In this document: piece after piece, positions 1-5,887 of the stretch
Position numbering within the stretch: position 1 is the first letter of the stretch
Layout of the letters: every line of letters begins with the position of its first letter
Assembly: GCA_024278435.1 (NCBI GenBank)
Contig: JAJRTD010000115.1
Location: 1 to 7,927, forward strand
Origin: Gammaproteobacteria bacterium
GTDB lineage: Bacteria; Pseudomonadota; Gammaproteobacteria; SZUA-229
Direction of reading: 5' to 3'
Length of the DNA stretch: 7,927 nucleotides
Program-made: the position numbers and the translations under genes
Notes under the pieces: model-generated
What the model was told of the DNA's origin: nothing
The model's input: the letters and a program-made list of their open reading frames with translations, nothing else
Databases searched by the model: none

Positions 1-72
1 GAGTGTATTTACAGAGAAGCCGGCCATTAACATGGTCAGTATCAGTAAGCTGTTCTTTAACTTGTTATTCAT
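1..72 (-). CDS. Exported protein, N-terminus only; probable TRAP substrate-binding protein (TatP/DctP type)
   Basis: Only the first 24 codons are in the window and the gene runs off the left edge. The peptide reads MNNKLKNSLLILTMLMAGFS and a few more residues: a lysine-containing n-region followed by a hydrophobic core, i.e. a Sec signal peptide. No lipobox has appeared by the window edge. The start at 70-72 is chosen because AGGTGA (80-85, minus) lies 7 bases upstream. An earlier ATG at 78-80 gives only ATG-AAT-AAA-TGA. The gene follows the TatT lipoprotein gene by 35 bases and is probably co-transcribed. In the established tatT-tatP pairs (Treponema pallidum Tp0956-Tp0957, and TatT-DctP pairs in many proteobacteria) the next gene encodes the periplasmic ligand-binding protein of a TRAP transporter. 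The coding start and signal peptide are seen; the identity is inferred from context alone. Confidence 0.6.
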   Translation of the reverse strand, partial: MNNKLKNSLLILTMLMAGFSVNTL

Positions 73-79
73 TTATTCA

Positions 80-85
80 TCACCT
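80..85 (-). promoter_or_regulatory. Shine-Dalgarno site deciding the start of the leftmost gene
   Basis: AGGTGA on the minus strand, 7 bases before the ATG at 70-72 and directly abutting the ATG at 78-80. The spacing supports the downstream ATG as the real start. The upstream ATG would give a three-residue peptide. Confidence 0.6.
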
Positions 86-108
86 GTTACGCTGTTGACA
101 GCAATAAC
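86..108 (-). other. Intercistronic RNA hairpin between the TatT gene and the next gene
   Basis: On the minus strand an outer GUUAU pairs with GUAAC (one U-G pair) and an inner GCUG pairs with CAGC around a UCAA loop, with one bulged U: nine pairs in 23 bases. The stem begins on the last base of the TatT stop codon and ends immediately before the AGGTGA ribosome site of the next gene. There is no U-tract, so it is not an intrinsic terminator. It may affect translation coupling, or mRNA processing that sets unequal levels of the two proteins. The folding is seen; the role is inferred. Confidence 0.5.
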
Positions 109-980
109 TAAAAATATTCATCTGCATCCAGCAGCAATTGTGCGGCCTTCTGTTTTGCCAGGGTATTGATCAGGGTCTGATCATTTTCACCGATATCAGC
201 ATCCATGACCTGTTGCAGCAGTTCATCATGCAGCTCACGGTCAAAAAGAAGACGCGCATATTTTTCTGCATACAGAACTTTCGCCATCAGGTTTTCACCT
301 TCTGATATCTCGATGGCCCGTTCAAAATGTTTTTTTGCAAGCTCCGGCTTGCCACCTAAAGCCGGGGGCAATAATGATTCCAGTACAGCCATATACAAAT
401 GCGCATTACCATTACCGGTGGTTTCATCCAGTTGCAGCACCCGCTGGATACTGGCCTTGACCTTTGGCAGTTCGGCAATGGCATTCCAGTCCGTGCTGTT
501 AGCCTCGATATAACTCGCCCAGCTGCTGGCAAAAATAAACAAATAACCCGCCTGAGGTTTATCGATAGCAGATAAACGCTTTTCATATTCAAAATAGGAC
601 AGTTGTTCTGTATCACAGAAAAGATCATTGCGGAGACACATCGCCCGGCTTGCATATTTAAAGGCCCGGTTCGACAGCGCCCGTTTACTTGCTTCACTGT
701 CAGTAAACCCGGAAGCATAAGCACCGTATAGCTGCGCTGCTGACTCCAGCAATGCCGGGTTCTCCGGATCACCCTTGACCATGCTGCTGACCAGGATCAG
801 ATAGGCAGGCACACCTTTTTTAATGGTTTCAGGATCATCAAATTCAAGGATAGTGGCAGACAGGTCTTCTGCAAATTCTATTTTTGCATTGCTGACAATC
901 TGTGTTGTACATGCACTGACTGCTGACAGAAGCAGCAGTGATAACAACAGCCTGAATGGTAGAAACCTTATTGATCTCAA
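108..980 (-). CDS. TRAP transporter T-component (TatT) family lipoprotein
   Basis: A 290-residue outer-membrane-type lipoprotein. Residues 1-23 form a signal peptide (basic n-region MRSIRFLPFR, then a Leu-rich core) ending in the lipobox V-S-A-C, with lipidated Cys24. Residue +2 is Thr, not Asp, so Lol export to the outer membrane is expected. The mature part is all-helical and TPR-like, with the family pattern: K-G-V-P-A-Y-L (55-61), N-P-x-L-L near 74-78, A-x-L-Y-x-x-Y near 82-88, W-x-x-Y-I near 154-158, an R-V-L-x-L-D-E motif (180-186), L-G-G-K-P-E-x-A-x-x-H-F-E-R-A-I (208-223) and Y-A-x-x-Y-A (237-242). The known homologue Tp0956 of Treponema pallidum is a trimer that partners a TRAP substrate-binding protein and is thought to help move ligand through the periplasm. 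The start is TTG: an in-frame TAA lies two codons upstream and AAAGG is 9 bases away. Cys115 and Cys122 could form a disulfide. Family assignment is confident; the ligand is unknown. Confidence 0.85.
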   Translation of the reverse strand: MRSIRFLPFRLLLSLLLLSAVSACTTQIVSNAKIEFAEDLSATILEFDDPETIKKGVPAYLILVSSMVKGDPENPALLESAAQLYGAYASGFTDSEASKRALSNRAFKYASRAMCLRNDLFCDTEQLSYFEYEKRLSAIDKPQAGYLFIFASSWASYIEANSTDWNAIAELPKVKASIQRVLQLDETTGNGNAHLYMAVLESLLPPALGGKPELAKKHFERAIEISEGENLMAKVLYAEKYARLLFDRELHDELLQQVMDADIGENDQTLINTLAKQKAAQLLLDADEYF

Positions 981-989
981 TTTTTATGG

Positions 990-994
990 CCTTT
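990..994 (-). promoter_or_regulatory. Ribosome binding site for the TTG start of the TatT gene
   Basis: AAAGG on the minus strand, 9 bases before the TTG at 978-980. An in-frame TAA just upstream and the absence of any ATG before the lipobox leave this TTG as the best start. Confidence 0.5.
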
Positions 995-1010
995 AGGACA
1001 TTTAAAAGGT

Positions 1011-1048
1011 AGGCAGATCCTACAGTATATCCGTTTTATGATCTGCCT
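1011..1048 (-). promoter_or_regulatory. Candidate promoter -10 box inside a perfect 9-bp inverted repeat (possible operator) upstream of the TatT gene
   Basis: AGGCAGATC at 1011-1019 is exactly complementary to GATCTGCCT at 1040-1048, with 20 bases between. On the minus strand the interval holds TATACT (1024-1029), a close match to the sigma-70 -10 box. No good -35 is seen at 16-18 bases spacing. A transcript from this -10 would begin near 1018, inside the distal arm. The repeat would then be a DNA site rather than an RNA hairpin. The arms on either side of the -10 are what a repressor, or an activator replacing a poor -35, would use. The repeat is seen; the promoter and operator roles are inferred. 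Confidence 0.45.
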
Positions 1049-1100
1049 TCGTTTACCCGTTTTGCAAACAGATTTTACCGAATATTTTTTTATCTGGCAT

Positions 1101-1128
1101 AAAAAAGGCCGGAAAACCGGCCTTTTTT
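1101..1128 (-). terminator. Strong intrinsic terminator after the SPOR lipoprotein gene
   Basis: Six A, GGCCGG, four-base loop, CCGGCC, six T: a perfect 6-bp G+C stem flanked on both sides by complementary A/T runs. It starts 15 bases after the SPOR gene's stop codon. It is symmetric, so it could also stop transcription coming from the left. It separates the SPOR gene from the TatT gene. Confidence 0.9.
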
Positions 1129-1143
1129 GCTAAAACAGGGGCT

Positions 1144-1728
1144 TTATTCAGCCACGATTTTCTGTAAACCGGCCAAAGAACGTACCCATGGTTTGGAGCC
1201 CGTTTTAGCCTCCAGTTCTGCCGCTGCTGCATTTGCTGAGCTGCGATCAGGGTAGATATCAACCAATACGTAAACAATGCTACCCGCGCGGTCTGTTTTT
1301 ACGATCATTAAATCATTCAGGTCATTATTGGCCTTGAATCGCTCAATGCTGTCCCGTGTTTTACTTGCATAAACCTGTACCGCATAGTTACTTGAAAGCA
1401 TCGCCAGAATTTGCTGCTCCGGTGTCAGCTCTTCCACCACTACGGGAACAATCACTTCCGGTGCTGGTGCGGCTTCCGGCTCCACCATGTAAATTGGCTC
1501 CGGTTCGGCAACCGGTTCCGGATCAGCCAGCAAAACAGGATCATTAAGAGATGTATCGGTTACCGCCTCATCTGACGGAATCTCCTGGGCTTCTGAAGCA
1601 CGTTTCGCACCCCATGGCGATTCGTCCTGCTGCGTCCATGGTGCCGGCGAAGTTGAACAGGCCGCCAGGCCAAAGACGATTAAATTACTTATTGCAATAA
1701 CGCGAATGTTTTTTATTGTTATATCCAT
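1144..1728 (-). CDS. SPOR-domain lipoprotein (peptidoglycan-binding, DamX-like C-terminus)
   Basis: A 194-residue predicted lipoprotein. Residues 1-23 are a signal peptide ending in L-A-A-C, with Cys24 as lipidation site and Ser at +2, pointing to the outer membrane. Two Pro-Trp pairs follow (residues 30-31 and 38-39, APWTQ and SPWGAK). Residues about 45-105 are an acidic, proline/glutamate-rich linker (EPVAEPEP, APAPEV). A SPOR domain fills about 114-192: Y-A-V-Q-V-Y-A-S at the first strand, V-Y-V-L-V in the middle, then P-W-V-R-S-L-A-G-L-Q-K, which resembles the C-terminus of E. coli DamX. SPOR domains bind glycan strands lacking stem peptides and often mark division sites, so a periplasmic cell-wall role is likely. 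ATG start with GGGGGAG 4 bases upstream. It has its own candidate promoter and terminator, so it is probably monocistronic. The exact function is unknown. Confidence 0.85.
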   Translation of the reverse strand: MDITIKNIRVIAISNLIVFGLAACSTSPAPWTQQDESPWGAKRASEAQEIPSDEAVTDTSLNDPVLLADPEPVAEPEPIYMVEPEAAPAPEVIVPVVVEELTPEQQILAMLSSNYAVQVYASKTRDSIERFKANNDLNDLMIVKTDRAGSIVYVLVDIYPDRSSANAAAAELEAKTGSKPWVRSLAGLQKIVAE

Positions 1729-1759
1729 GTTTCTCCCCCGGTATCTAATGGTTTAAAGA

Positions 1760-1787
1760 AGTGTAGTCCAAATAATTAAATTGTCAG
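1760..1787 (-). promoter_or_regulatory. Candidate sigma-70 promoter of the SPOR lipoprotein gene
   Basis: On the minus strand CTGACA (1782-1787) fits the -35 consensus at five of six positions, and TACACT (1760-1765) fits the -10 at four of six, with a 16-base spacer. Initiation would fall near 1753, about 25 bases before the ATG. It lies downstream of the pnp terminator, where a new promoter is needed. Confidence 0.45.
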
Positions 1788-1805
1788 CTTTCCAACCGTA
1801 TTTTT

Positions 1806-1818
1806 CATTGTCACAATG
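1806..1818. repeat. 13-bp hyphenated palindrome upstream of the SPOR gene promoter
   Basis: CATTGT-C-ACAATG, perfect 6-bp arms around one base. Its centre is about 59 bases upstream of the predicted start of SPOR-gene transcription, a usual distance for an activator site. It contains a single TGTGA half-site, not a full CRP box. Could be chance in A+T-rich DNA. Confidence 0.25.
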
Positions 1819-1884
1819 GCATAGTAATAATATTAAAACAGGGATAGAAACGCCGGCCTGGCGGCATATAAAACGCCAGCCAAT

Positions 1885-1909
1885 AAAAAAGGGGCCGAAG
1901 CCCCTTTTT
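1885..1909 (-). terminator. Intrinsic terminator after pnp (UUCG tetraloop)
   Basis: Read on the minus strand: five T-complementary A residues, GGGGC, UUCG loop, GCCCC, then six U. The C(UUCG)G loop is a known extra-stable tetraloop. It starts 21 bases after the pnp stop codon and closes the rpsO-pnp transcription unit. Confidence 0.9.
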
Positions 1910-1930
1910 GTTGCACCCGGTCTTTAACGA

Positions 1931-4024
1931 TCAGGCAACAGCATCTTCCACTTCTTTCATGCTTAAGCGGATTCGACCCTGGCGGTCAATTTCCAGCACC
2001 TTGACTTTAACAACGTCACCTTCTGACAGCTTGTCGCTAACGTTCTCGACCCGCTCTTCGCAAATCTGGGAAATATGAACCAGGCCGTCTTTGCCCGGAA
2101 GAATTTCAACGAAAGCACCGAAGTCCATGATTTTCTTCACGGTACCATTGTAGACCACACCAACTTCAGCATCGGAAGTGATCTGCTCGATACGTTTTTT
2201 CGCTTCTTCCGCTGCTGCCAGGTCACTGGAGGAAATTTTCACGTTGCCGTCATCATCAATATCGATGGCAGCGCCGGTTTCCTCGGTCAGTGAACGAATA
2301 ACTGCACCGCCCTTGCCGATCACATCACGGATCTTGTCCGGGTTAATCTTCAGGTTCAGGTAGCGGGGAGCATACTGTGACATTTCTGTATTGGTTTCAG
2401 AGATCACCTTGTTCATTTCACCAAGGATAAAGTTACGGCCGGCTTTCGCCTGCTCCAGTGCCTTTTCCATGATTTCACGGGTAATGCCATCGATCTTGAT
2501 ATCCATCTGTAACGCACAGATACCTTCTTCGGTACCGGCAACCTTAAAGTCCATATCACCCAGGTGGTCTTCATCGCCAAGAATGTCTGACAGTACGGCG
2601 AAATCATCACCTTCCTTAATCAGGCCCATGGCAATACCGGCAACCGGTGCCTTGATTGGCACACCCGCGTCCATCAGGGACAGGCTGGTGCCACACACGG
2701 AAGCCATTGAACTGGAACCGTTGGATTCCGTAATTTCTGAAACCACGCGCACTGTATAGGGGAATTCCTCCTCTGAAGGCATAACGCCCAGGACACCGCG
2801 TTTTGCCAGGCGGCCATGACCGATCTCGCGACGTTTTGGTGAACCGACCATGCCGGTCTCACCAACACAGTATGGAGGGAAGTTGTAATGCAGCATAAAC
2901 GGTTCGCGGTAGGTGCCTGACAGCGCATCGATGATCTGTGCGTCACGGGCAGTGCCCAGTGTGGTTACCACCAGGGCCTGGGTTTCACCACGGGTAAACA
3001 GGGCGGAACCGTGGGTACGCGGTAATACACCGGTACGGACGGTAATATCACGCACGTCCGAGGTGGTACGGCCATCAATACGTTTCTCACCGGCAATGAT
3101 ACGACCGCGAACCAGTTTCTTCTCAAGCTTGCCAAAAGCAGCCAGAACATCATTTTCACTCCAGCCATCTTCGCTGACCAGAGCCTCAACAAGCGCATTT
3201 TTAGCCGCTTTAACAGCGTCCTGACGGTCAAGCTTGTCTGCAATCTGGTAGGCAGCGGTCAATGCATCGGTGCTGATTTCAGCAACTTTTGCAGCCAGTG
3301 CTTCGTCAGCGACAGGTGCTTCCCATTGCCATTTTTCGGTGCCGACTTCGGCAGCAAATTCATTGATGGCCCTGACCACAACCTGCAGCTGCTCATGGCC
3401 GAACATGACCGCACCCAGCATGACTTCTTCTGAAAGCAGCTTGGCTTCAGACTCAACCATCAATACGGCTTTCTCGGTACCGGCAACAACCAGGTCAAGT
3501 GCGGATTCTTCCAGTGCCGCCTTACCCGGGTTCAACAGGTACTCACCGTCCTTGTAACCGACACGGGCAGCACCCAGCGGGCCCATAAAGGGAACACCGG
3601 AAATACTCAATGCCGCAGAGGCACCGATAATCGCCGGAATTTCAGGATCAATGTCATCACAAACCGAAACCACGGTTGCAATAATCTGCAGGTCATTATT
3701 GAAACCTTTGGGGAATAACGGACGAATCGGGCGATCGATCAGACGGCAGGTCAGGGTCTCTGCTTCACTGGCCCGGCCTTCACGACGGAAGAAACCACCG
3801 GGAATTTTACCGGCCGCATAGGTGCGTTCCTGGTAATTAACCGTCATCGGGAAAAAGTCTCTGCCTTCGTCAGATTCTTTCGCCGCTACAGCAGTAACAA
3901 ATACAACTGTGTCGCCCATGCTGATTTTCACAGCACCGCTTGCCTGGCGGGCAATTTCACCCGTTTCCATTGTGACGGCTAAATCGCCATACTGAAATTC
4001 TTTTTTAATTGCTGTAGGTTTCAC
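1931..4024 (-). CDS. pnp: Polyribonucleotide nucleotidyltransferase (PNPase)
   Basis: Phosphorolytic 3'-5' exoribonuclease that degrades RNA to nucleoside diphosphates; a trimer, usually part of the RNA degradosome. With the chosen GTG start it is 697 residues (E. coli 711). Order: first RNase PH core (about 5-140, with F-F-R-R at 78-81), helical linker (about 145-300), second RNase PH core (about 310-530), KH domain with G-K-G-G at 570-573, S1 domain (about 620-690). The active site is intact: S-S-S near 437-439 for phosphate, and D484 and D490 in [10 protein letters not shown], matching E. coli D486 and D492. The protein ends soon after S1, without the Pro/Ala-rich tail of E. coli. Start choice: GTG at 4022-4024 has AGGA 9 bases upstream and gives [13 protein letters not shown], fitting the family. 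The longer frame from TTG at 4051 adds 9 residues but has no ribosome site. Confidence 0.97.
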   Translation of the reverse strand: MKPTAIKKEFQYGDLAVTMETGEIARQASGAVKISMGDTVVFVTAVAAKESDEGRDFFPMTVNYQERTYAAGKIPGGFFRREGRASEAETLTCRLIDRPIRPLFPKGFNNDLQIIATVVSVCDDIDPEIPAIIGASAALSISGVPFMGPLGAARVGYKDGEYLLNPGKAALEESALDLVVAGTEKAVLMVESEAKLLSEEVMLGAVMFGHEQLQVVVRAINEFAAEVGTEKWQWEAPVADEALAAKVAEISTDALTAAYQIADKLDRQDAVKAAKNALVEALVSEDGWSENDVLAAFGKLEKKLVRGRIIAGEKRIDGRTTSDVRDITVRTGVLPRTHGSALFTRGETQALVVTTLGTARDAQIIDALSGTYREPFMLHYNFPPYCVGETGMVGSPKRREIGHGRLAKRGVLGVMPSEEEFPYTVRVVSEITESNGSSSMASVCGTSLSLMDAGVPIKAPVAGIAMGLIKEGDDFAVLSDILGDEDHLGDMDFKVAGTEEGICALQMDIKIDGITREIMEKALEQAKAGRNFILGEMNKVISETNTEMSQYAPRYLNLKINPDKIRDVIGKGGAVIRSLTEETGAAIDIDDDGNVKISSSDLAAAEEAKKRIEQITSDAEVGVVYNGTVKKIMDFGAFVEILPGKDGLVHISQICEERVENVSDKLSEGDVVKVKVLEIDRQGRIRLSMKEVEDAVA

Positions 4025-4033
4025 TTTATAAAT

Positions 4034-4037
4034 TCCT
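4034..4037 (-). promoter_or_regulatory. Ribosome binding site deciding the GTG start of pnp
   Basis: AGGA on the minus strand, 9 bases before the GTG at 4022-4024. It lies inside the longer TTG-started frame (from 4051), which has no ribosome site of its own. This favours the shorter protein. Confidence 0.55.
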
Positions 4038-4064
4038 GAAAATTGACCCAAACACTGATCGAAT

Positions 4065-4086
4065 AAAAAACGGAGATTACACCGCT
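4065..4086 (-). other. Weak hairpin with U-tract in the pnp leader
   Basis: On the minus strand AGCGGUG can pair with CUCCGUU around a UAAU loop, with one U-U mismatch and one G-U pair, followed by a U-run. It is a poor intrinsic terminator by stem quality. It could be part of the structured pnp leader that PNPase and RNase III use for autoregulation in E. coli. Role inferred. Confidence 0.3.
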
Positions 4087-4094
4087 AAAAACAT

Positions 4095-4115
4095 AAAAAA
4101 ACCACGGCCGCCGGT
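4095..4115 (-). terminator. Possible partial terminator between rpsO and pnp
   Basis: On the minus strand ACCGG pairs with CC-UGGU (one bulged G, one G-U pair) around CGGC, followed by seven U. It begins 25 bases after the rpsO stop. In E. coli a leaky terminator between rpsO and pnp lets part of the transcripts continue. The imperfect stem here would fit a leaky stop, but this is inferred. Confidence 0.4.
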
Positions 4116-4140
4116 ACTGTTCAGCTGGCGAGCAGTTTGT

Positions 4141-4410
4141 TTAACGACGTAATCCGAGGCTGCTGATCAGCTCTTTATAACGATCGACGTTTTTCGCTTT
4201 AAGGTAATCCAGCAGTTTACGACGCTGGTTAACCATACGTAATAAACCACGGCGTGAATGATGATCGTGTTTATGATCTTTAAAGTGCTCTGTTAATTGC
4301 ACGATGCGAGTTGTTAATAGCGCAACCTGTACTTCAGGAGAACCTGTATCTCCTTCTTTACGCTGGTATTTTTCAACAACTTCGACTTTTTCTGCGGTCG
4401 ATAAAGACAT
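4141..4410 (-). CDS. rpsO: 30S ribosomal protein S15
   Basis: A primary 16S rRNA-binding protein that folds the three-way junction of helices 20-22 in the central domain and contributes to a bridge to the 50S subunit. It is 89 residues, the exact family length, and collinear with E. coli S15. The signature [13 protein letters not shown] lies at 21-33. The RNA-contacting stretch [13 protein letters not shown] (48-60) is intact, and the protein ends in G-L-R-R. ATG start with GGAG (4416-4419) 5 bases upstream. It sits between truB and pnp as in other gammaproteobacteria and has its own candidate promoter in the 145-base gap after truB. E. coli S15 represses its own mRNA through a leader pseudoknot; the leader here is short and A+T-rich, and no such fold is obvious. 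Confidence 0.98.
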   Translation of the reverse strand: MSLSTAEKVEVVEKYQRKEGDTGSPEVQVALLTTRIVQLTEHFKDHKHDHHSRRGLLRMVNQRRKLLDYLKAKNVDRYKELISSLGLRR

Positions 4411-4415
4411 GAATG

Positions 4416-4419
4416 CTCC
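4416..4419 (-). promoter_or_regulatory. Shine-Dalgarno site of rpsO
   Basis: GGAG on the minus strand, 5 bases before the rpsO ATG. Confidence 0.6.
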
Positions 4420-4452
4420 GAACTATATTTTTACAATAATAAAAGGATGGCG

Positions 4453-4461
4453 ATTTTATCA
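4453..4461 (-). promoter_or_regulatory. Candidate extended -10 promoter of rpsO-pnp
   Basis: TGATAAAAT on the minus strand: TG, one base, then TAAAAT, five of six matches to the -10 box. Extended -10 promoters tolerate a weak -35, and only a poor TTGTGT is seen 15 bases upstream. Transcription would begin near 4446 and give a leader of about 36 bases before the rpsO ATG. E. coli also has a promoter here. Confidence 0.5.
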
Positions 4462-4555
4462 CTTATTGAAGCGACACAAAAGCACTGTTTTCAAAAGATT
4501 TTTCCCGCAAGCGACCCACTGACAACGGCAAACAGCCGGCTACCTGCTGCGCCTT

Positions 4556-5488
4556 TCAGGCGCACTGCTTGATCATGCGACGTGGCGCGACCAGGCCGTC
4601 ATCCTGGATTTCACCGACACCAAGGAAGTTGCTCTGGTCATAGATGCGCACCCAGCCATGGGTCGGCGCATGCGGCACCAGCACCGGCTGTCCCTGGCGC
4701 ACATAGAATGCCGCATCGGCACCCAGGTGTACATCCGGCCAGTCGGCAACACCGCTGTCTACCGGTTGCAGGCTGGCATCCAGCGCGTCCGTGCCCTGCT
4801 CGACAAGAACCTGCAGCTGTTCCATGGTCAGCATTTCACCTTCATAAGGCCCCACGCTTAAACGGCGCAACGCGGTAATATGGGCACCGGCGCCCAGTTT
4901 TTTTGCAATATCCTCGACCAGGGTACGCACGTAGGTACCCTTGGAGCAACTGACTTCCAGTTCGAGAATCAGGCGCTGCTGCGCATCACGGGCAAGGGAT
5001 ATGAATTCAATATCATAAATAGTGACCGGGCGGGGCTTGCGCTCTACCTCAATACCCTGCCGCGCCAGTTTGTACAGGCGCTCGCCATTGTGTTTCAGCG
5101 CGGAATACATCGGCGGCACCTGCTCGATATCACCGGTAAATTCCGGCAGAATATTTTTCACGTCGGTTTCGCTTATCGCGGATACATCCTGCTCTTCAAG
5201 CACTTCACCCTCGGCATCACCGGTGGTCGTGGTCACGCCCAGCTGGCATTCAAGATGGTAGCGTTTATCAGAATCCAGCAGGAAGGCGGAAATTTTTGTG
5301 GCCTCACCGAAGCAGATGGGCAGCATACCGGTTGCCAGCGGATCCAGGCTGCCGGTATGACCGGCCTTGGCCGCGCCGAACAGGCGCTTCACTTTCTGCA
5401 AAGCATGGTTTGAGCTGCTGCCCTGCGGCTTATCCAGCAACAGTACGCCGCTGACATTACGCCCCTTGTTTTTACTACGTCTAGCCAA
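4556..5488 (-). CDS. truB: tRNA pseudouridine(55) synthase
   Basis: Converts U55 in the T-loop of nearly all tRNAs to pseudouridine and has a tRNA-folding chaperone role. 310 residues (E. coli 314). Motifs: [10 protein letters not shown] (14-23), [15 protein letters not shown] (43-57) with catalytic Asp49 equal to E. coli Asp48, [11 protein letters not shown] with the substrate-binding tyrosine, and [10 protein letters not shown] with the active-site arginine. The C-terminal third is the PUA-like domain and ends in the usual V-A-P-R-R-M. The start is TTG, two bases after the rbfA stop. This gives [15 protein letters not shown], collinear with E. coli MSRPRRRGRDINGV. There is no strong ribosome site, so translation is probably coupled to rbfA. 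Confidence 0.97.
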   Translation of the reverse strand: MARRSKNKGRNVSGVLLLDKPQGSSSNHALQKVKRLFGAAKAGHTGSLDPLATGMLPICFGEATKISAFLLDSDKRYHLECQLGVTTTTGDAEGEVLEEQDVSAISETDVKNILPEFTGDIEQVPPMYSALKHNGERLYKLARQGIEVERKPRPVTIYDIEFISLARDAQQRLILELEVSCSKGTYVRTLVEDIAKKLGAGAHITALRRLSVGPYEGEMLTMEQLQVLVEQGTDALDASLQPVDSGVADWPDVHLGADAAFYVRQGQPVLVPHAPTHGWVRIYDQSNFLGVGEIQDDGLVAPRRMIKQCA

Positions 5489-5490
5489 AA

Positions 5491-5865
5491 TCAGTCACTC
5501 TCATCACTATGTTTTTTATCACTGGCAATGGCTTCTCGAATCAGATCATCCATTGCCGCGCCGCGGCTGAGACTTTCATCAGCCACAAATTTTAATGTTG
5601 GTACAATGCGGGCACGAATACGGCGGGCGATTTCTTTACGAATAAAGCCCACCGCACGGTTCAGTACCTCGATGCTTTCAGCTTGTTGCCCGGAATCCAG
5701 AACAGAACAGTAAACAACGGCATGGCTCAGGTCCCGGCTCATCCGCACTTCGGTAAAAGACACAAAACCCAGGCGCGGGTCTTTTATCTCATCCTTTACG
5801 ATTTCAGCCAGTTCACGGCGGACTTGCTCCGCCATGCGCTGGCTTCGTGAAAACTCTCTTGGCAT
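5491..5865 (-). CDS. rbfA: 30S ribosome-binding factor A
   Basis: Assembly factor that binds the nearly finished 30S subunit near helix 1/helix 44 and aids 16S 5'-end maturation; also needed for cold adaptation in E. coli. 124 residues (E. coli 133), a single KH-type-II-like domain. Visible family features: [10 protein letters not shown] near the N-terminus (10-19), [18 protein letters not shown] (29-46), the interhelical A-x-G kink A71-V72-G73 in place of the canonical KH loop, and R-I-V-P-T-L-K-F (87-94). The tail is short and charged. ATG start, 22 bases after infB; only a weak GAAG upstream, so coupling to infB translation is plausible. Ends 2 bases before truB. Confidence 0.97.
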   Translation of the reverse strand: MPREFSRSQRMAEQVRRELAEIVKDEIKDPRLGFVSFTEVRMSRDLSHAVVYCSVLDSGQQAESIEVLNRAVGFIRKEIARRIRARIVPTLKFVADESLSRGAAMDDLIREAIASDKKHSDESD

Positions 5866-5887
5866 CTAAACGGGCACTTCAGAAAAC

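Noticed and set aside
205..513. Plus-strand open frame opposite the TatT gene
   Set aside because: It is antisense to a well-supported gene, has a biased serine/arginine-rich composition and no recognisable domain.
1858..1879. Hairpin CTGGCG/CGCCAG between the pnp terminator and the SPOR gene promoter
   Set aside because: Only six pairs with a ten-base loop and no U-tract. It lies beyond the pnp terminator and before the SPOR promoter, so it may hardly be transcribed.
4515..4545. Possible terminator after truB (CGGC/GCCG stem)
   Set aside because: Only four pairs and no following U-run on the minus strand; readthrough from truB into rpsO looks likely.
4880..5413. 177-codon plus-strand open frame opposite truB
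   Set aside because: It lies wholly antisense to truB, which matches its family along the full length. Long antisense frames arise easily from the codon pattern of such genes.
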